Assembly: GCF_001429285.1 (NCBI RefSeq)
Contig: NZ_LMJJ01000017.1
Coordinates: 1-57,021 of the forward strand
DNA length: 57,021 nt
Origin: Ensifer sp. Root278
GTDB lineage: Bacteria > Pseudomonadota > Alphaproteobacteria > Rhizobiales > Rhizobiaceae
Direction: 5' to 3'
The notes beneath the pieces were generated by a model. It made no database searches and was not told where the DNA came from. It saw nothing but the letters and a program-made list of their open reading frames with translations. A program made the position numbers and the translations under genes. The stretch's first letter is position 1. Every line of letters begins with the position of its first letter. Positions 1-7,925 of this stretch are shown one piece after another.

Positions 1-36
1 CTTCACCCGCACAAGGCTCTTCACCCGCACAAGGCT
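1..36. repeat. 18-bp tandem direct repeat, two copies
   Basis: The window opens with two perfect, abutting copies of an 18-bp unit starting CTTCACCCGCACAAGG (1-18 and 19-36). The array may continue to the left of the window. No coding or structural role is apparent. Confidence 0.8.
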
Positions 37-122
37 TTGGGATATCGATCACCGCGCGAGTTCTTAAACCGTCAAACAGAAACCTGATCCTGTCCGGTTT
101 TTATGGGGCAACTCCAGGAACG

Positions 123-136
123 TTGATCGGGATCAA
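123..136. promoter_or_regulatory. FNR/FixK-type anaerobox
   Basis: TTGATCGGGATCAA is a perfect match to the FNR/FixK consensus TTGAT-N4-ATCAA. It lies 55 bp upstream of the stress-protein ATG at 192, a distance that suits a class II activator site near -41 of the promoter. Universal stress proteins are frequent members of rhizobial FixK regulons, so oxygen-limited induction is the likely reading. Confidence 0.75.
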
Positions 137-191
137 GGAATAAGCCCCTGATGGCGGTAGGCTTGAATGAAACTTGGAGAAGGAGGATCCC

Positions 192-637
192 ATGTTTCGC
201 AATATTCTTATACCCACCGACGGTTCGCCGTTGGCAAAATCGCGGTCGATGCAGGCATAGCCTTCGCGAAGGAGGCCAGCGCAAAAGTGACCATCCTTGC
301 CGTTACCGAACCATTCCATCTCTTTTCGGTCAATCCCGAGCAGGTGTCGGGCACGCGCGACGAATACGAAGCGCTGGCCAGCAAGCATGCCGCGGAAATG
401 CTCGCGGCTTTGGCGCGCAAGGCAGAGGCGGAAGGCGTGGCGTGCCAGACGGAGCAGGTCAGCAGCCACGAGGTCTACCGCGCAATCATCGACCAGGCGA
501 CACACAAAGATGCCGATCTCATCATCATGGCGTCGCATGGTCGCGGTGGTGTCGGAAGCCTGATGCTCGGCAGCGTAGCTGCCAAGGTGCTGGCTCATTC
601 GACGATACCGGTATTGATCTATCGCGCGAAGAAATGA
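192..637 (+). pseudogene. Universal stress protein (UspA family), frameshifted
   Basis: The gene encodes a single-domain UspA-type protein of about 148 residues. A strong ribosome site (AGGAGG, 181-186) precedes ATG 192, which opens with MFRNILIPTDGSPLAK. That frame then hits a stop at 258. The rest of the protein (AVDAGIAFAKEASAKV onward, ending IPVLIYRAKK) is in another frame from about 242. Inserting one base at about 240-242 restores a typical Usp with the nucleotide-binding signature HGRGGVGSLMLGS near the C-terminus. One base is therefore missing, either by real mutation or by sequencing error. An FNR/FixK box lies upstream. Confidence 0.8.
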
Positions 638-740
638 GGCGACTTAGCGCGACGCGTCGTTATGTCCTGCGTACGCCGACAGGTGGGTTGAAGGCGTTCG
701 CTAAGCCTGATGAGGCCGGGACGCGCTTTTCCAACATAGC

Positions 741-773
741 AACGGCTCGGCGATCTACCGATCCCGAGCCGTT
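741..773. terminator. Hairpin between usp and small gene, probably bidirectional
   Basis: AACGGCTCGG (741-750) pairs perfectly with CCGAGCCGTT (764-773). It lies after the convergent usp gene and the minus-strand 55-residue gene. The T-run is weak on both strands. A close copy lies at 1126-1161. Confidence 0.55.
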
Positions 774-816
774 TATCCTTGGGAGGATTGGCGCGCCTTA
801 GGCGCGTTGAAATTCA

Positions 817-984
817 TTAGTCGCGGCGCGTGTCCGGGAAGTTCGCCGGGTCGATGCCGAGGGTGCGCAGGTCGCTTGCCTTGGGGCGGCGGTGCCCTTC
901 GACAGCGGCGGCGGCAGCGCTAGCAGCGCCGAGACCTGCGAACGCACGACCGATGAAACCCGTGTGGTAAGTTGTGGTAGCCAT
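817..984 (-). CDS. Small alanine-rich protein, copy 1 (55 aa)
   Basis: The protein starts MATTTYHTGFIGRAF, continues through an Ala-rich stretch (about residues 16-30) and ends in a charged segment with LRTLGIDPANFPDTR. The inner ATG at 984 is chosen because similarity to the second copy begins there and an AAGAAG sequence precedes it; upstream the reading frame is leader-like. The function is unknown. The conserved C-terminal LGIDP motif and the near-identical neighbour argue that it is really translated. The gene is followed by the hairpin at 741-773. Confidence 0.6.
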   Translation of the reverse strand: MATTTYHTGFIGRAFAGLGAASAAAAAVEGHRRPKASDLRTLGIDPANFPDTRRD

Positions 985-1125
985 CTTCTTGCTCGCTTTC
1001 GCTTTCTCTTTGATGAGAAAAAGATGGGGGCTGGCCGGTCTTGCTGCAATGCACAATTGGGCACGTCAGCCATGCAGGGAAAGCAGTCCGGTTGCTCGCG
1101 TCGAGGCACTACCCCATAAACGCAC

Positions 1126-1161
1126 AACGGCCCGGCGATCTTCCGATCCCGAGCCGTTTTT
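1126..1161. terminator. Hairpin between the two small genes
   Basis: AACGGCCCGG (1126-1135) pairs with CCGAGCCGTT (1149-1158) with one mismatch, followed on the plus strand by five T. It lies just downstream of the second small gene on the minus strand and is a copy of the hairpin at 741-773. Confidence 0.55.
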
Positions 1162-1204
1162 CATCCTTGGGAGGATAAGGCACCCATTGGGCGCCGGAAT
1201 TTTG

Positions 1205-1372
1205 TTAGCCGCGGCGCGTGTCCGGGAAGTTCGCCGGGTCAATGCCGAGGGTGCGCAGGTCGCTTGCCTTCGGGCGGCGGTGACCTTCGACAGCGGCGGC
1301 GGCAGCGCTGGCAGCGCCGAGAACTGCGAACGCACGGCCGATGAAACCCTTGTGGTAAGTTGTGGTAGCCAT
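1205..1372 (-). CDS. Small alanine-rich protein, copy 2 (55 aa)
   Basis: This paralogue of the gene at 817-984 begins MATTTYHKGFIGRAF and ends DPANFPDTRRG. It differs at about three residues over 55 (T/K at 8, G/V at 16, last residue D/G). The ATG at 1372 is chosen by alignment with copy 1. It has its own downstream hairpin (1126-1161), so each copy forms a separate transcription unit. The function is unknown. No membrane segment or known fold is obvious, although the Ala-rich helix could pack against a partner. Confidence 0.6.
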   Translation of the reverse strand: MATTTYHKGFIGRAFAVLGAASAAAAAVEGHRRPKASDLRTLGIDPANFPDTRRG

Positions 1373-1470
1373 CTTCTTGCTCGCTTTCGTTTTCTCTTTG
1401 ATGAGCAAAAGATGGGGTCTGCCTGGTCTTTTTGCAATGCACAATTGGACACTCCAGCCATGCAAACGAA

Positions 1471-1506
1471 GCAGGCCCGGTCGGTAGTGAAATCGACCGG
1501 GCCTGC
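1471..1506. terminator. Strong hairpin downstream of tctA
   Basis: GCAGGCCCGGTCG (1471-1483) and CGACCGGGCCTGC (1494-1506) form a perfect 13-bp GC-rich stem with a 10-base loop. It lies between the tct operon and the upstream end of the small gene at 1372 on the minus strand, so it probably helps stop tct transcription. The T-run is short. Confidence 0.55.
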
Positions 1507-1538
1507 GGATAGGCCTTGGGAGGAGGCGCTAATTCGGA

Positions 1539-1565
1539 CAACTCCGAAAGGGGCTCCCGGAGTTG
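1539..1565. terminator. Hairpin immediately after tctA
   Basis: CAACTCCG (1539-1546) pairs with CGGAGTTG (1558-1565), with TTTT following on the plus strand and AAAAC before it on the minus strand. It lies 15 bp beyond the tctA stop and with the hairpin at 1471-1506 makes a double stop. Confidence 0.5.
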
Positions 1566-1580
1566 TTTTGCGAAGACGAC

Positions 1581-3098
1581 TTAGTCTTCGTTCGCCGCCA
1601 GTTGCGAAAGCACCTCGCCACGACCGCGGGCCCTGAGGATCAGCGGTACGATCAGCGCAGCAGCGGCAATAACCAGAAGTACAGCTGCGATCGGCGAGGT
1701 GAACAGCACGCTGTAGTCGCCCTGGCTGATGGCGAGCGCCCGGCGAAGCTGCTGTTCGGCCAGCGGACCGAGGATCAGGCCGACGACGACGGGAGCGATC
1801 GGATAACCGAAGACACGCATGGCGTATCCGAGAAGGCCGAAAGCGAGCAGCATGCCGAGTTCGTAGACGGATGGGTTGGCGCCGATGGTTCCCAGCGTCG
1901 CGAACAGCAGAATGCCGGCATAGAGCCACGGCTTCGGGATCGTCAGTAGCTTCACCCAAAGACCGATCAGTGGCAGGTTCAGGACCAGCAGCATGAAGTT
2001 GGCGATGAGCAAGCTGGCGATCAGGCCCCAGACGAGCTGCGGGTTGGTCGCAAACAGCAGGGGGCCCGGCTGCAGGCCGTATTGTTGGAAGCCGGCGAGC
2101 ATGATTGCAGCTGTTGCTGTCGTCGGCAGGCCGAGCGTCAGGAGAGGTACGAGCGTTCCGGCGGCGGACGCGTTATTGGCGGCCTCGGGACCTGCAACGC
2201 CCTCGATTGCGCCATTGCCAAACTCTTCCGGATGCTTCGTCAGACGCTTTTCTGCAGCATAGGAGAGGAAGGTGCCGATCTCGGCGCCGCCAGCCGGCAT
2301 GGCGCCGATCGGGAAGCCGATGATGGTGCCACGCAGCCAGGGCTTCCAGGAACGCGCCCAGTCGTTGGCGCTCATCCAGACGGAGCCACGAACTGCCTCG
2401 ACCTTGTCGGGCCCCTTGTCGCCTTGCGCAGCGATGAAGAGCGTTTCGCCGATGGCGAACATAGCAACGGCGAGCGTCGTAACTTCGATGCCGTCAAGCA
2501 GTTCCGGAACGCCGAAGGAGAGGCGCGCCTGACCGGTCAACTGGTCGATGCCGACGACGGAGAGCGCCAGCCCGACAAATAGCGACGTCAGGCCGCGAAG
2601 GGTGGAATCGCCGAAGGCCGAAGAGACGGTGACGAACGCCAGCACCATCAGTGCGAAGTACTCGCGCGGACCAAAGACCAGGGCCAGCTTGACGATATAG
2701 GGCGCGATGAAAGCGAGGCCGAGCGTGGCGATGAGGCCGGCGACGAATGAGCCGATCGCAGCTGTCGCCAGCGCCGGGCCGCCGCGTCCGGCGCGCGCCA
2801 TCTTGTTGCCCTCGAGCGCGGTCACGATCGACGCGCTTTCGCCGGGCGTGTTCAAGAGGATCGACGTGGTCGAGCCGCCATACATGCCGCCATAGTAGAT
2901 GCCGGCGAACATGATCAGCGAACCGCCGGGATCGAGCCGATAAGTAACGGGCAGGAGGAGAGCCACGGTCAGCGCGGGCCCGATGCCGGGCAGAACGCCG
3001 ACGGCGGTTCCGAGCGTGACGCCGATCAGCGCATAGAGCAGGTTCATCGGCTGGGCAGCAACCAGCAATCCCTGCAGCAGGAAATCAAAAGTAGCCAT
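1581..3098 (-). CDS. tctA: Tripartite tricarboxylate transporter, large membrane subunit TctA
   Basis: This is the large permease subunit of a TTT-family secondary transporter that takes up di- or tricarboxylates with a periplasmic binding protein. At 505 residues it has the usual family length, with about ten to twelve hydrophobic segments. Near the N-terminus it shows the glycine-rich family signature [14 protein letters not shown] followed by [20 protein letters not shown]. It is the last gene of tctC-tctB-tctA, starting 14 bp after tctB, and is followed by two hairpins. The family is certain; the substrate (citrate-like or another carboxylate) cannot be read from sequence. Confidence 0.93.
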   Translation of the reverse strand: MATFDFLLQGLLVAAQPMNLLYALIGVTLGTAVGVLPGIGPALTVALLLPVTYRLDPGGSLIMFAGIYYGGMYGGSTTSILLNTPGESASIVTALEGNKMARAGRGGPALATAAIGSFVAGLIATLGLAFIAPYIVKLALVFGPREYFALMVLAFVTVSSAFGDSTLRGLTSLFVGLALSVVGIDQLTGQARLSFGVPELLDGIEVTTLAVAMFAIGETLFIAAQGDKGPDKVEAVRGSVWMSANDWARSWKPWLRGTIIGFPIGAMPAGGAEIGTFLSYAAEKRLTKHPEEFGNGAIEGVAGPEAANNASAAGTLVPLLTLGLPTTATAAIMLAGFQQYGLQPGPLLFATNPQLVWGLIASLLIANFMLLVLNLPLIGLWVKLLTIPKPWLYAGILLFATLGTIGANPSVYELGMLLAFGLLGYAMRVFGYPIAPVVVGLILGPLAEQQLRRALAISQGDYSVLFTSPIAAVLLVIAAAALIVPLILRARGRGEVLSQLAANED

Positions 3099-3112
3099 GG
3101 TCGTCGGCCCTC

Positions 3113-3604
3113 TTAGAAGAACAGGCGTTCAAGCGGCCCCGCGGGCAGCGACAGTTGCAGGAGCTTGGCGAAAATCACCCAGACGACGAAACAGAGCACG
3201 ATGCCGACGGGGAGAGAAAACCAAAGCTTGCGTTTGCCGAAACCGCGCGCGGTCAGCGCGAACAGAATGCCGGTGGCGATCGAAAAACCCGCGACTTTCA
3301 GCAGGAGCATCTGGGCAGCCAGGCCGCCAACGATCCAGATGACCGGAGCAACCTCCTGGCGTTCACGCTCCGGAAAATCGCCGCGAAACGCTTCGAAGCC
3401 CGTCCAGATAGCGAGAGCGAGAAGACAGCAGGCGATCGCGTAGGGGACCGTCGTCGGTCCGACCTGGGAGTAGCCGGCAGCGCCTGCCAGGCGCGACACA
3501 TCCCAAAAAATGAGGCCAGCGATAGCGCCGAGAACCACCGCGATGAAGAGCGCCGCCCGATCCGGGCGACGCGTTGCGGTTGAAGGGTGATGCCCCTTGG
3601 TCAT
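3113..3604 (-). CDS. tctB: Tripartite tricarboxylate transporter, small membrane subunit TctB
   Basis: TctB is the poorly conserved small integral-membrane subunit of TTT transporters. This protein has 163 residues and four hydrophobic segments (about residues 18-36, 52-68, 85-105 and 125-150), the expected topology. Its ATG (3602-3604) overlaps the tctC stop in an ATGA junction, so the two are translationally coupled, and tctA follows after 14 bp. Identity rests mainly on position between tctC and tctA plus size and topology. Confidence 0.9.
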   Translation of the reverse strand: MTKGHHPSTATRRPDRAALFIAVVLGAIAGLIFWDVSRLAGAAGYSQVGPTTVPYAIACCLLALAIWTGFEAFRGDFPERERQEVAPVIWIVGGLAAQMLLLKVAGFSIATGILFALTARGFGKRKLWFSLPVGIVLCFVVWVIFAKLLQLSLPAGPLERLFF

Positions 3605-4545
3605 TTCACCAGTCCAATGTCCTTGAGAACACCTTCGGTTGCCGCAACGTCCTTTTCGAGTTGGGCGTTGAAGGCATCACCGGCGAGATAGCTGTCCTGC
3701 CAGCCCTTGGTCTTCAGAACTTCCTGCCAGCCGGCGGACTTCGCAAGCTTCTCGATATCGGCCGAGACGGCAGCCTTCTGCTCATCCGACAGTCCCGGAG
3801 CGGCTGCGACCATCCGCCAGTTTTCGACGACTACGTCGAGGCCCGATTCCTTGAGTGTCGGAGCGTCGACGCCCGCAATGCGCTCGGGGCCCGATACGGC
3901 GAGCAGACGGAGCGTGCCGGCCTTGACCTGAGATTCGAATTCGCCGTAGCCGGAAACGCCGGCGGTCACCTGGCTGCCGAGGATGGCAGCGAGGGCCTCG
4001 CCACCGCCAGAGTAAGCGATGTAGTTGATCTTGGTCGGATCGACACCGGCAGCCTTGGCGATCAGGCCAACGGCGATATGGTCGGTGCCGCCGGCCGAGC
4101 CGCCTGCCCAGGAGACTGCGCCCGGATCTTTCTTCAGGGCTTCGACGAGGTCGGCCATCGTCTTGATGTCCGATGCAGCCGGCACGACGACCGCTTCATA
4201 TTCGCCGGTGAGGCGAGCGATCGGCGTCACGTCCTTAAGGGTGACCGGGGATTTGTTGGTGAGGATCGCGCCGACCATGACGTAGCCGCCGACGATCAGG
4301 GCGTTCGCATTGCCCTTCTGCTGGCTTGCGAACTGGGCGAGGCCGATGGTGCCGCCGGCACCCGGAACGTTCTGAACTTGAACGTTGCTGGAGATGCCTT
4401 CCTGCTGCATGACGGTCTGCAGCGAGCGTGCCGTCTGGTCCCAGCCACCGCCCGGGTTTGCCGGCGCGATGATGGTGTAATCAGCGGCGAAGGCCGGCAG
4501 CGACATGGCGCCGGCGAGAATCGTTGCGAGGAAAAAGTGTTTCAA
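3601..4545 (-). CDS. tctC: Tricarboxylate-binding periplasmic protein TctC
   Basis: This is the periplasmic solute receptor of the TTT system (Bug/TctC family), 314 residues. A TTG start at 4545 is preferred because GGAGG lies about 7 bases upstream and the product then begins directly with a signal peptide (residues 1-20, cut after AFA). The ATG at 4581 would add 12 odd residues before it. The mature protein begins ADYTIIAPANPGGGWD, the typical Bug-family first strand and glycine loop. It is the first gene of the operon. A direct repeat about 175 bp upstream may be the binding site of the TctD-like regulator. Confidence 0.92.
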   Translation of the reverse strand: MKHFFLATILAGAMSLPAFAADYTIIAPANPGGGWDQTARSLQTVMQQEGISSNVQVQNVPGAGGTIGLAQFASQQKGNANALIVGGYVMVGAILTNKSPVTLKDVTPIARLTGEYEAVVVPAASDIKTMADLVEALKKDPGAVSWAGGSAGGTDHIAVGLIAKAAGVDPTKINYIAYSGGGEALAAILGSQVTAGVSGYGEFESQVKAGTLRLLAVSGPERIAGVDAPTLKESGLDVVVENWRMVAAAPGLSDEQKAAVSADIEKLAKSAGWQEVLKTKGWQDSYLAGDAFNAQLEKDVAATEGVLKDIGLVK

Positions 4546-5006
4546 GGTCAGTCCTCCGTGAGGCGCGTTTTCACCGCGCACGTTGTTGCTCAGTGCGAAC
4601 GGGAAGACGGCGACGGGTTCTTTCGACCCTTGTCGCTTGACCGGATTGGTGGCTTCCTCCCAGTGCGCAACCGGCGACCCGCCTCCACGGGTGCCAGTGA
4701 CCCTAAGGCAACATAGAAAGCTGACATTTAGCTGACATCAAGCCCCTAATGCGCTTTTCGGTGCGTGACGTTTACGAAATCTTAGATTCTTGGCCGCGCC
4801 AACGAGGGAGATAGGCTCTGTCAGCCTCGGTGGCCGAGTTCGGAGAGGTTGATCCACCGGGAAATGGGCGAATCGAAACCTCGGAGCCGAGGTGCCGGTT
4901 CCACGTATGATGGCAGCGATATCGCGAGGACGGCAAGCTGTGGTAGTGTCGCGCCGGCCACCCCGAAGACCTGTTCGCCCCGAGACCTGATCGAAAGGAT
5001 GGAGCA
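4546..5006. other. Divergent intergenic region, tctC leader and DUF1801 promoter
   Basis: This 460-bp stretch has no convincing gene. It contains the tctC upstream direct repeat (4720-4738) and a candidate -10 (4710-4715), leaving a rather long tctC leader of about 160 bases. The remainder must hold the promoter of the gene at 5007, but I cannot point to it. Confidence 0.5.
4710..4738 (-). promoter_or_regulatory. Candidate TctD-binding direct repeat with -10 box upstream of tctC
   Basis: GCTGACAT occurs at 4720-4727 and again at 4731-4738, an exact 11-bp period. On the transcribed (minus) strand this reads ATGTCAGC-TAA-ATGTCAGC and is followed 4 bases later by TATGTT (complement of 4710-4715), a plausible -10. 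Tandem half-sites one helical turn apart, just upstream of a -10, are how OmpR/PhoB-family regulators bind. The tctD-like regulator at 7248 is of that family, so it is the obvious candidate; a PhoB box is the main alternative. Confidence 0.55.
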
Positions 5007-5540
5007 ATGACCAAGACAGCCAACTCCAAGATCGCCAATGTGACATCGAAGCGACCAACAATGGGAAAAGCCACGCGGACGCGAGTGTCAGTCAAGAAGG
5101 AAGGCGAAAAAGAGGAGAAGGGACAGACGGTTGCAGATCAGCCGAAATTGCTTTCAGGCGGCAATCCCCAGATCGCCAAGGGCTATGGCGATGCGCCAGT
5201 GCAGGCCTATATCGCTGCCATGCCGGGCTGGAAGAGTGCGGTCGGGCGCCATCTCGACCAGCTTATCATGCGCGCCGTCCCGAAGGCGCAAAAGGCCGTG
5301 AAGTGGAATTCGCCGCTTTATGGCATGGAGGGCGACGGATGGTTCCTCGGCGTTCACTGCTTTGCGAAATACATCAAGGTCGCGTTCTTCAATGGCGCGG
5401 CCCTCAGCCCGCCGCCACCTGTCGAATCCAAGATGGCAAATGCGCGCTATTTCCATATCCACGAAAAAGACGAGATAGATGAGGCGCAATTCAGCGATTG
5501 GGTAAAACAAGCGAGCGAATTGCCCGGCGAAAGTATGTGA
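5007..5540 (+). CDS. DUF1801 domain protein (177 aa)
   Basis: The N-terminal 45 residues are Lys/Thr-rich and probably disordered. The DUF1801 fold (YdhG/YjbR-like) occupies roughly residues 55-170, with the characteristic VKWNSPLYGM and GWFLGVHCFAKYIKVAFF segments. The family has no established biochemical role. GGATGGAGCA precedes the ATG. A second DUF1801 gene follows 69 bp downstream in the same direction, so the two may be co-transcribed. The basic tail could bind nucleic acid, but this is a guess. Confidence 0.75.
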   Translation: MTKTANSKIANVTSKRPTMGKATRTRVSVKKEGEKEEKGQTVADQPKLLSGGNPQIAKGYGDAPVQAYIAAMPGWKSAVGRHLDQLIMRAVPKAQKAVKWNSPLYGMEGDGWFLGVHCFAKYIKVAFFNGAALSPPPPVESKMANARYFHIHEKDEIDEAQFSDWVKQASELPGESM

Positions 5541-5609
5541 GCGGAATGTCAGTGACGTCGTGCAGAGCGCACCCCGCGTGATGTGTGATACCTGCGTGGA
5601 GATGATCGG

Positions 5610-6059
5610 ATGAAGAAAGCGACGGGAAAGATGACGAAGACTGATGCGATGGAGGGAGAAGCGCCTGCCTCCGAACAGATCGATGCCAGGATAGCTGAAC
5701 TGGGCGACTGGCGGGGAGAGATGCTTGGGCGGGTTAGGAAGCTCATCAAGGAGGTCGATCCCGAGGTCGTCGAGGAATGGAAATGGAGAGGCGTTCCGGT
5801 TTGGGAACATGCGGGGATCATCTGTACCGGCGAGACCTACAAGGCGGTGGTGAAGATGACCTTCGCCAAGGGCGCATCACTGGAAGATCCCTCGGGTCTC
5901 TTCAATTCAAGCCTCGACGGCAATACCCGGCGGGCGATCGATATCCACGAGGACCAACGGATCGATGAGGACGCTTTGAAGGCCCTCATTCGAGCTGCCG
6001 TGGATCTGAACCTGTCGGTACAAGCCGAACGCAGCGGCCGCTCCAGGAAGAAAGCCTGA
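5610..6059 (+). CDS. DUF1801 domain protein (149 aa)
   Basis: This is a second DUF1801 member, divergent from the one upstream. A short basic N-terminus (about 20 residues) precedes the domain, which shows EEWKWRGVPVWEHAGIICTG, then YKAVVKMTFAKGA and the DPSGLFNSSLDG loop typical of the family, ending in a basic tail. The ATG at 5610 has GGAG upstream. The function is unknown. It converges on the minus-strand binding-protein gene ending at 6103, with only 43 bp between. Confidence 0.75.
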   Translation: MKKATGKMTKTDAMEGEAPASEQIDARIAELGDWRGEMLGRVRKLIKEVDPEVVEEWKWRGVPVWEHAGIICTGETYKAVVKMTFAKGASLEDPSGLFNSSLDGNTRRAIDIHEDQRIDEDALKALIRAAVDLNLSVQAERSGRSRKKA

Positions 6060-6102
6060 CGTTCCCATTCAGGGCGCCGCCGAATTGACGCGCGCCCTGA
6101 TT

Positions 6103-7170
6103 TCAGTGGAGCCGCAGGACTTCGTTCCATTTGGCGATCAGACGCGAGCGCTTTACCTGGTCGAGATAGACCATCAGTCCGGGGCTAACGGGAACCGGGC
6201 GCAATTGAGCGCCGAGCATTTCCTGCATGGTGTTTGCGGTATTTTCTCCGGCGACCTCTGGGCTGACGGCGGCGATCTGCAGTTCTCGCGCCATAATCGT
6301 CTGTCCTTCCTTGGACATGAAGAATTCGAGGTAGCGGCGTCCAAGGTCCGGAGAGGCCGAAGCCTGGGGAACGAGGCCAATTCGCGACATCACCACCGTG
6401 TAGTCCTTGGGCAGAACGATCCCGACATCCGGATGTCGCGCTGCCCAGTCCGCCGCGTAGGAGCCAAGGATATTATAGCCGAGCACGAAACGCCCGTCGG
6501 CAACACGCTCGAGGATGGCTTCGCTGGTGGAATAGAGCTTGACGCCAGCGGCACCCATGGCCTGGATCACATCCCAGATATCGCCGAACTGCTCCTGGTC
6601 ACGTGCCATGAAGAGGAAACCGACGCCGGAGCGCTCGATGTCGTAGGTTCCGATGCGGCCGAAGACGCTGGCGCCCTGGCGCTTGAGGTAATCGACGAAT
6701 TCGGAACGCGTGGACGGTGGTTTTTCCGTCGTGAAACTCGGCTTGTGATAGACGAAGACGGCCGGTTCGAAGGTCAGCGCATAAGCCGTGTTGCGCCAAT
6801 TCGCCCAGGCGGGCCAGCGGTCGCTCATCGGCAGGTCGCTGCGCTGGGCATAGCCATCGTTGCTGAGCTTGACTTGCAGGTCCATGGCGGAAGAAAACGC
6901 GAAGTCCGCCGTCTTCATGCCGGCATCCGTCTCCTTGATGATGCGGTCATAGATCTCGCCGGTCAGCATGTCTTCGTAGCGCACAGTGACATCCGGATTG
7001 GCCCTCTGGAAGCCGATGATCATCGGCCGGGCGAGAGGCTCATCGAGCGAGGAATAAACCACCAGCGTGCGCGCGTCGGAGTTGCCGGAAAGGGCTGGAA
7101 ATATGATCGGCGCCGCAAGGAGCAGTCGGGGGCAAAGGGCAAAAAAAAGAAGAGAAATCAAGAACCGCAT
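6103..7170 (-). CDS. Periplasmic solute-binding protein beside TctDE
   Basis: This is an extracellular solute-binding protein of the ABC iron(III)/spermidine-like fold (355 residues from the inner ATG at 7170). That start places a hydrophobic signal peptide first (residues 1-20); the upstream ATG at 7209 would add 13 polar residues before it. Residues 30-60 read LVVYSSLDEPLARPMI, the usual first strand of type II binding proteins. No permease or ATPase gene is adjacent. It is divergent from the tctDE genes across a 77-bp gap, so it may present a ligand to the TctE sensor instead of feeding a transporter; that role is inferred. Confidence 0.8.
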   Translation of the reverse strand: MRFLISLLFFALCPRLLLAAPIIFPALSGNSDARTLVVYSSLDEPLARPMIIGFQRANPDVTVRYEDMLTGEIYDRIIKETDAGMKTADFAFSSAMDLQVKLSNDGYAQRSDLPMSDRWPAWANWRNTAYALTFEPAVFVYHKPSFTTEKPPSTRSEFVDYLKRQGASVFGRIGTYDIERSGVGFLFMARDQEQFGDIWDVIQAMGAAGVKLYSTSEAILERVADGRFVLGYNILGSYAADWAARHPDVGIVLPKDYTVVMSRIGLVPQASASPDLGRRYLEFFMSKEGQTIMARELQIAAVSPEVAGENTANTMQEMLGAQLRPVPVSPGLMVYLDQVKRSRLIAKWNEVLRLH

Positions 7171-7247
7171 GAATCCACAATGCCTCAGCGTGTCACCGTT
7201 CACAAGCAAGGCGTCGCCGGATAAGGTGGATCGGGGAGTGACGATAT

Positions 7248-7925
7248 TTGCGTATCTTGCTTGTTGAGGACAACCAGGACCTGGCCGAGGGCCTGTCTGC
7301 CATTTTGCGTGGTAGCGGCTATGCCGTCGACGTTGTCAGTGATGGTGCCTCGGCGCATGCTGTTGCGGCAACTGAAACCTTCGATCTGGTCATTCTCGAT
7401 CTCAACCTGCCGGAGATGGACGGGCTCGACGTTTTGCGGGCAATGCGCGCCCGTCAGAACCGCGCGGCGGTGCTGATCCTCACAGCACGGGGGGCGCCCG
7501 AGGAGCGGATCAAGGGGCTCGATCTCGGCGCCGACGATTACATGATCAAGCCGTTCGACGTCGGTGAACTCGAAGCGCGGGTGCGCGTGTTGCTGCGCCG
7601 GCAGGCCGGGCTCAGAGCATCCACTGTGAGCTATGGCAATGTTTCGCTCGATCTCAATACGCGCAGCTTCTCCTCAGGCGGCGTGCCGATCGAGATCCCG
7701 GCGCGCGAACTCGGGCTTCTCGAACTCCTGTTCATGCGGGCCGGAAAGGTGGTTGCCAAGGACGCGATCATGCAGTCGCTGACCGGCTTCGACGATGATT
7801 TGAGCTCCAACGCGATCGAGCAATATGTCAGTCGGCTGCGCAAGCGGCTGGCGCCGCATGGCCTCACAGTTCGCACGGCCCGCGGCATCGGCTACTACCT
7901 CGACAAGATGGCCGGGCCGGAATGA
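7248..7925 (+). CDS. tctD: OmpR-family response regulator, TctD-like
   Basis: The receiver domain (residues 1-115) has the acidic pocket E7-D8, phospho-acceptor D51, T79 and K101. An OmpR/PhoB winged helix occupies residues 125-220 (SNAIEQYVSRLRKRL recognition region). The length of 225 residues fits the family. It begins with TTG at 7248, with GGGGAG about 9 bases upstream; no ATG fits. It overlaps the sensor gene by an ATGA junction. With tctCBA 2.7 kb away on the same replicon, control of that transporter is the natural assignment. Confidence 0.88.
   Translation: MRILLVEDNQDLAEGLSAILRGSGYAVDVVSDGASAHAVAATETFDLVILDLNLPEMDGLDVLRAMRARQNRAAVLILTARGAPEERIKGLDLGADDYMIKPFDVGELEARVRVLLRRQAGLRASTVSYGNVSLDLNTRSFSSGGVPIEIPARELGLLELLFMRAGKVVAKDAIMQSLTGFDDDLSSNAIEQYVSRLRKRLAPHGLTVRTARGIGYYLDKMAGPE

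Larger units (their letters stand above)
741..1465. repeat. Tandem duplication: small gene plus its hairpin
   Basis: Two consecutive units (about 741-1080 and 1126-1465) share the hairpin, the following TTGGGAGGA motif, the 55-codon gene and the start of its leader. The coding parts differ at only a few positions while the spacers have diverged more, which points to an old duplication under protein-level selection. Confidence 0.8.

Noticed and set aside
101-598. Minus-strand 165-codon frame over the stress protein gene
   Set aside because: It is antisense to a recognisable Usp sequence, has no family resemblance and is a high-GC shadow frame.
3574-4716. Plus-strand 380-codon frame across tctC
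   Set aside because: It is fully antisense to a clear TctC protein with signal peptide and operon context; the translated sequence resembles nothing.
6085-7224. Plus-strand 379-codon frame opposite the binding protein
   Set aside because: The minus strand encodes a proper periplasmic binding protein with a signal sequence; the plus frame is its complement.
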